A DNA stretch of 8,530 bases from Thermoleophilia bacterium (GTDB lineage: Bacteria > Actinomycetota > Thermoleophilia > Gaiellales > Gaiellaceae): the NCBI GenBank assembly GCA_025927435.1, contig JAICLM010000082.1, forward strand, positions 1 to 8,530, written 5' to 3'. The position numbers and the translations under genes are program-made. The notes beneath the pieces were generated by a model. The model was not told where the DNA came from. It was given only the letters and a program-made list of their open reading frames with translations, and made no database searches. This document shows positions 4,883-8,530 of the stretch, piece by piece. Numbering within the stretch: the first letter of the stretch is position 1; each line of letters begins with the position of its first letter.

Positions 4883-6333
4883 TTGAACTGACTCCGCACG
4901 GCTGCCGTCGGCGAGTCGGGGGCGAAGGCGTGGCTGCTGATCCCGGCGGGCCAGGCCGAGAGGAAGAGCAGTCCGGCCACCAGCGGCACCACGAGCGCGA
5001 GCTCTCCCGGCCGCAGGTCGAGCGCCTCGTCCGAGACCGTCGAGCCGCGGGCCTCGTGCAGCACCGCCGAGATCAGCCGCAGCATGTACATCGCGGCGAG
5101 CACGATCGCGCCGGCGCCGATCGCCGCCCACCACCAGTCGCGCTGGAAGACGCCGGCGAGGATGAGGAACTCACCGGCGAACGCGGCCGAGCCGGGCACC
5201 GCGAGCGAGATGACCCCCACGGTCATCAGCAGCGTCGCGAGCGCTGGTCTCCCTCGCGCCATTCCGCCGAGCAGCCGGAACTCGCCCGTCGTCGTCCGCC
5301 GCTCGACTGCGCCGGCGATCAGGAAGAGCGAGATCGAGATCAGCCCGTGCGCGACCATCTGCAGCACGGCGCCGTCGAAGCCGAGGTCGGTCCCGGCGAA
5401 GAGGCCGAGCGCGATCAGGCCCGACTGGGCGAGGGACGAGTACGCGACCACGCCCCTGAAGTCGGGCGAGCGAAAGGCGAGCAGCGAGCCGTACACGAGC
5501 GCCGCGGCGGCGAGCGCGAGCACCGTCGTCCGGTAGAAGGACGTCGGGTCGGGGAACTTCGTGATCGCGATCCGCAGCATCCCGTACAGGCCTGCCTTCG
5601 CGATCACGCCGGACAGCACGGCGGCCACCTCGGGCGGCGCCTCGCGGTACGCGTCGGGCAGCCAGCCGTGGAAGGGGAATAGCGGCGCCTTGATCACGAA
5701 CGCGACCATGAAGCCGAGGAAGAGCCAGCGGCTGCCGCTCATCGGCCCGTCCACGAGGTCGAACGTCCCGGCCTGGAGGCCGTAGACGACGATCGCCGCG
5801 AGCATCAGCAGCGAGCCCGACATCGTGTAGATCACGAACTTGATCGTGGCCTCCATCCGCCGTGCGCCGCCCCAGACGCCGATCAGGATGTAGAGCGGGA
5901 TCAGCATCGCCTCGAAGAAGGCATAGAAGAGGAGCAGGTCCTGCGACTCGAAGACGCCGACCGTCGCGCCCGTGAGCAGGAGCATCAGCCCGAAGTACGC
6001 GCGCGGCCGGTCGCGGCCGACCCAGAAGCCGTAGGCCGTGCAGGCCGCCATCCCGACAACGGTGAGGCCGACGAGCCAGAGCGAGAAGCCGTAGACGCCG
6101 ACGTGATACGAGACGCCGAGGTCGCCGAACCAGTTCGCGCGCTCCTCCATCTGGAGGCCCGGCTGGGAGAAGTCGAAGTGCGCCGCCTGCCTGATCCAGA
6201 ACCCGACCTCGGCGAGCGAGATGAGCAGTGCGAGGCTGCCCGTCGCGTAGCGGGAGAGCGGCAGCAGCCAGATGAGGACCGCGCCGCCGATCGGGAGCCA
6301 GATGAGGACCGAGGTCAGGTAGCTCGAGCTCAT
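4879..6333 (-). CDS. nuoM: NADH-quinone oxidoreductase subunit M
   Basis: A 484-residue antiporter-like subunit of complex I, placed between NuoL and NuoN in the membrane arm. The key residues of the proton channel are intact: E141 in FYAFFEAMLIPLYILIG (E. coli E144), K215 in FVIKAPLFPFHGWLPDAY (K234), K246 in SGVIAKAGLYG (K265) and E388 in AFAGEFLIL (E407). The block GAVLQMVAHGL (321-331) aligns directly with E. coli, including H329. Differences from the E. coli form are REAPPEVAAVLSG in the TM8 region and Q303 in AYSSLAQSG, where E. coli has histidine in AYTSVSHMG; these look like lineage variants. The ATG at 6333 makes an ATGA overlap with the nuoL stop. There is no strong ribosome binding site, so coupling to nuoL is likely. 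The stop overlaps the nuoN GTG. Confidence 0.97.
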   Translation of the reverse strand: MSSSYLTSVLIWLPIGGAVLIWLLPLSRYATGSLALLISLAEVGFWIRQAAHFDFSQPGLQMEERANWFGDLGVSYHVGVYGFSLWLVGLTVVGMAACTAYGFWVGRDRPRAYFGLMLLLTGATVGVFESQDLLLFYAFFEAMLIPLYILIGVWGGARRMEATIKFVIYTMSGSLLMLAAIVVYGLQAGTFDLVDGPMSGSRWLFLGFMVAFVIKAPLFPFHGWLPDAYREAPPEVAAVLSGVIAKAGLYGMLRIAITKFPDPTSFYRTTVLALAAAALVYGSLLAFRSPDFRGVVAYSSLAQSGLIALGLFAGTDLGFDGAVLQMVAHGLISISLFLIAGAVERRTTTGEFRLLGGMARGRPALATLLMTVGVISLAVPGSAAFAGEFLILAGVFQRDWWWAAIGAGAIVLAAMYMLRLISAVLHEARGSTVSDEALDLRPGELALVVPLVAGLLFLSAWPAGISSHAFAPDSPTAAVRSQFK

Positions 6334-8210
6334 CTGGCGATCAGGAAGGCGAGCACGACGCCGGCCGCTCCCGCGGCGAGGAACAGGACGTAGGTGCGCA
6401 GCAGGCCCGTCTGGATGCGGCGCACAAGGCCGCCCGTCTCGAGCGTCACGTCGCCGAGGTCGGGGCCGGTCTGCAGCACGACCGGCTCCTCGAACTCGCG
6501 GCGGAGGAAGGTGGCCGTCTCAGCGGACGGCCCGTAGAAGATCCGGTCGTAGAGCCGGTCGAAGTAGAACTTGTTCTCGAGGACCCGCCGCAGCGACGGA
6601 GCCGCGGGGATCGCGAGCTTCCGCTCGGAGTAGACGGCCCAGGCGACGGCGATGCCGGCGATGCCGACGATCACCGTCACGACGGAGGTCACGTACTCCT
6701 GGGTGGAGCTCACCTCGGCCGCGGCCAGCGTGGGGGCGACCGGAGCGAGCCAGTGGGTGATCGGCTCCCAGAGCGGCGGCCACTGGATCCAGCCGCCCAC
6801 GGTCGCGAGCACGCCCAGGACGCCGACCGGGACGAGCATCGTCCACGCCCCTTCCCGGCCGTGATGGTCGTGGTAGTGCTCGCGGACGAACGGGCTCGGC
6901 TCGCCCGGGAAGACGAGGAACCAGAGCCGGAAGGTATAGAGCCCCGTGAGGAAGGCGCCGGCGATGCCGCAGGCGTAGAAGACGTACCCGTACCAGCCGA
7001 TGTTGAGCGTCGAGGCGATGATCGGGTCCTTCGAGAAGAAGCCGGAGAACGGCGGGACACCCACCAGGGCGAGCGCGCCGGCGAGGAAGCACCACTTCGT
7101 GAACGGCATCACGCGCCCGAGGCCGCGCATGTTCCGGATGTCCTGCTCGTTGGCGAGCGCGTGGATCGCGAGACCCGCCGTCATGAAGAGCAGCGCCTTG
7201 AAGAAGGCGTGCGTCATCAGGTGGAACATCCCGTTTGCGTAGCCACCGACCCCGGCGCCGAGGAACATGTAGCCGATCTGCGACATCGTCGAGTAGGCGA
7301 TGACGCGCTTGATGTCCGTCTGCACGAGTGCGATCAGGCCGGCAACGAGCAGCGTGAGCGCACCTGTGCCGGCTGCGATCAGCTCGATCGTCCGCGCCTG
7401 CTCGAAGATCGGATGGGTCCGCGCGATCAGGTAGACGCCCGCGGTGACCATCGTCGCCGCGTGGATGAGGGCGCTGACCGGGGTCGGGCCCTCCATCGCG
7501 TCTGGCAGCCACGTCTGAAGCGGGATCTGCGCCGACTTCGCCACCGCGCCGCCGAGCAGGCCGAGGGCGACGAGGTTCGCCTGGGTCGAGGAGAGGTGAG
7601 CGTCGAGGACCGAGAACGAGAGGGAGTTCGTGTGCGCGATCAGGATGAAGAACGCGAGCGCCATGGTCGCGTCGCCGATTGCGTTCATCACGAAGGCCTT
7701 CTTCGCGGCCTGCACCGCGCTGGGCCGCTCGTGCCAGAAGCCGATCAGCAGGTACGAGGAGAGGCCGACCAGCCCCCAACCGATGAGCAGCATGAGCAGG
7801 TTGCCGCCTTCGACGAGTAGGAGCATCGAGAAGACGAAGAACGCGATGTACGCGAAGTAGCGGCGCTCCTCGTCGTCGCCGTCCATGTAGCCGATCGAGT
7901 AGAGGATGATCAGCCCGCTGACGCCGCTGACGATCAGCATCATCATCGCGCTCAGCGGGTCGACGAGGAGCTGCAGGCCGACGTGAAAGTTCCCCGACTG
8001 GAGCCACGTCCAGGCGGTTGTGATCTCCCCGTGGTGTCCCGTAGAGCCGCGGACGCCGAAGAACGCCCAGACCGCGCCGCCGAAGGCGACGAAGACGCTC
8101 GTCGTAGCGATCCAGCCGGCAGCCACGCGCGGCAGCCACGACCCGCCGAGCAGGATCAGGATCGTGCCGACGAGCGGCGCGAGCAGGCAGAGCCAGGCTC
8201 CTCCGGTCAT
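6330..8210 (-). CDS. nuoL: NADH-quinone oxidoreductase subunit L
   Basis: A 626-residue protein, the distal antiporter-like pump of complex I, with the long C-terminal amphipathic helix that runs along the membrane arm. The family blocks are clear: YSIGYMDGDDEERRYFAY (104-121), KSAQIPLQTWLPDAMEGPTP (225-244), SALIHAATMVTAGVYLIART (246-265), LVQTDIKRVIAYSTMSQIGY (295-314), THAFFKALLFM (333-343) and GFFSKDPII (390-398). K225, H250, K338 and K394 match E. coli K229, H254, K342 and K399, and D180 matches D178. The lateral helix and its anchor occupy about 535-626 (ENKFYFDRLYDRIFYGPSAE at 545-564, then a final TM). The anomaly is residue 146: E. coli has GWEGVGLCSYLLIG, here it reads GWGLVGLSSYLLIG, so the TM5 glutamate is glycine. 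The ATG at 8210 makes an ATGA overlap with the nuoK stop and gives the expected N-terminus. Confidence 0.98.
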   Translation of the reverse strand: MTGGAWLCLLAPLVGTILILLGGSWLPRVAAGWIATTSVFVAFGGAVWAFFGVRGSTGHHGEITTAWTWLQSGNFHVGLQLLVDPLSAMMMLIVSGVSGLIILYSIGYMDGDDEERRYFAYIAFFVFSMLLLVEGGNLLMLLIGWGLVGLSSYLLIGFWHERPSAVQAAKKAFVMNAIGDATMALAFFILIAHTNSLSFSVLDAHLSSTQANLVALGLLGGAVAKSAQIPLQTWLPDAMEGPTPVSALIHAATMVTAGVYLIARTHPIFEQARTIELIAAGTGALTLLVAGLIALVQTDIKRVIAYSTMSQIGYMFLGAGVGGYANGMFHLMTHAFFKALLFMTAGLAIHALANEQDIRNMRGLGRVMPFTKWCFLAGALALVGVPPFSGFFSKDPIIASTLNIGWYGYVFYACGIAGAFLTGLYTFRLWFLVFPGEPSPFVREHYHDHHGREGAWTMLVPVGVLGVLATVGGWIQWPPLWEPITHWLAPVAPTLAAAEVSSTQEYVTSVVTVIVGIAGIAVAWAVYSERKLAIPAAPSLRRVLENKFYFDRLYDRIFYGPSAETATFLRREFEEPVVLQTGPDLGDVTLETGGLVRRIQTGLLRTYVLFLAAGAAGVVLAFLIAR

Positions 8211-8515
8211 CCCCTCAGCTCCGAGAGCGTGTCGACGTCGAGCGAGAGGTCACGCCGGTTGAGCGCGACGACGAGGCCCAGCCCGACGCAGACCTCCGAC
8301 GCCGCGACGGCCATCACGGCGAGCGCGAAGATCTGGCCTGCGCCGTTGTGCCAGTGGCGCGAGAGCGCGATCAGCGCGAGGTTCCCCGCGTTCAGCATCA
8401 GCTCGAGCGAGAGGAGCACGACGAGCGTGTTGCGCCGGATCAGGACGCCGAGCGCGCCGATCCCGAACAGCACGGCGGCGACGGCGAGGTACCAGGCGGT
8501 GTCGGGCCCGAGCAT
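8207..8515 (-). CDS. nuoK: NADH-quinone oxidoreductase subunit K
   Basis: A 102-residue, three-helix membrane subunit of complex I (ND4L/NuoK), of normal length. Its two essential membrane glutamates are present: E38 in LLSLELMLNAGNL (E. coli E36) and E74 in AASEVCVGLGLVV (E72). They lie on the charged axis that links the quinone site to the antiporter-like subunits. The start LGPDTAWYLAVAAVLFGIGALGVLIRRN follows the typical NuoK N-terminus. The ATG at 8515 overlaps a TGA (TGATG), fitting the end of nuoJ. The stop overlaps nuoL by four bases. Confidence 0.97.
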   Translation of the reverse strand: MLGPDTAWYLAVAAVLFGIGALGVLIRRNTLVVLLSLELMLNAGNLALIALSRHWHNGAGQIFALAVMAVAASEVCVGLGLVVALNRRDLSLDVDTLSELRG

Positions 8516-8530
8516 CAGACTGTCGCTCTC
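8515..8530 (-). CDS. nuoJ: Last codons of the gene upstream of nuoK, probably nuoJ (cut by window edge)
   Basis: A TGA at 8517-8515 overlaps the A of the nuoK ATG. Read in that frame, the remaining bases give ...R-A-T-V-stop. Four codons cannot identify a protein. The call rests on the usual nuoJ-nuoK-nuoL-nuoM-nuoN order and on the overlap style seen at every other junction of this operon. Confidence 0.4.

Noticed and set aside
3344..4891. Long plus-strand open frame (515 codons) opposite nuoN
   Set aside because: It lies antisense to a clear nuoN, and its product is a low-complexity Arg/Glu/Asp/His-rich string with no domain. Long open antisense frames are expected opposite GC-rich genes with G/C third positions.
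4883..5134. Extended start giving NuoN 84 extra N-terminal residues
   Set aside because: The extension is out-of-frame nuoM sequence with shadow composition. The GTG at 4882 gives the normal N-terminus, a GTGA overlap and a GGAG at suitable spacing.
6753..7820. Plus-strand open frame (355 codons) opposite nuoL
   Set aside because: It is antisense to conserved nuoL sequence. The composition is Arg/Glu/Asp-rich with no recognisable fold, so it is a shadow frame.
6520..8139. Minus-strand open frame (539 codons) in another frame of nuoL
   Set aside because: It lies entirely within nuoL and is extremely Arg-rich, the typical +1 shadow of a GC-rich membrane-protein gene.

Overview
The window is a GC-rich, gene-dense stretch of bacterial chromosome. 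The most likely source is an actinobacterium of the class Thermoleophilia (Gaiellales or Solirubrobacterales type). That placement is inferred from the high GC content, the complex I subunit sequences, and a secreted protein with the 'PTISG...GTW...QW.RCD' Ig-like repeat followed by a 'GRPVQGA...GISS' beta-sandwich, a pairing I associate with that class. No 16S rRNA or other decisive marker is present. I see no tRNA, rRNA, CRISPR array, insertion sequence, integrase or toxin-antitoxin pair.

Right part (about 3368-8530, minus strand): the distal end of a respiratory complex I (NADH:quinone oxidoreductase, nuo) operon. In transcription order it holds the last codons of a probable nuoJ, then nuoK, nuoL, nuoM and nuoN. 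Neighbouring genes overlap by 1 or 4 bases, so they are almost certainly translationally coupled. nuoL, nuoM and nuoN encode the three antiporter-like proton-pumping subunits, and nuoK encodes the small subunit of the E-channel. Nearly all key charged residues are intact. The exception is the TM5 glutamate of NuoL, which reads as glycine.

Middle (about 1890-3367): about 100 bases after nuoN lies a gene for a secreted Ig-like/beta-sandwich protein of unknown role, on the same strand but with its own strong ribosome binding site. It converges with a plus-strand gene for a small four-helix membrane protein. A long GC-rich hairpin lies between their 3' ends and probably stops transcription from both sides.

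Left part (1-1889, minus strand): a second compact cluster whose genes overlap by 4, 8 and 4 bases. It encodes a UPF0173 metallo-beta-lactamase-fold hydrolase, an unrecognised 93-residue protein, a DUF1028 Ntn-hydrolase-like protein with a C-terminal putative peptidoglycan-binding domain, and the N-terminus of a further gene (possibly cupin-like) that runs off the window. This is the least understood part.

There are no gene-free stretches over 300 bases. Most of the window is ordinary housekeeping sequence, and I do not see a clear-cut new biological system. The NuoL substitution and the four-gene uncharacterised cluster most merit follow-up.
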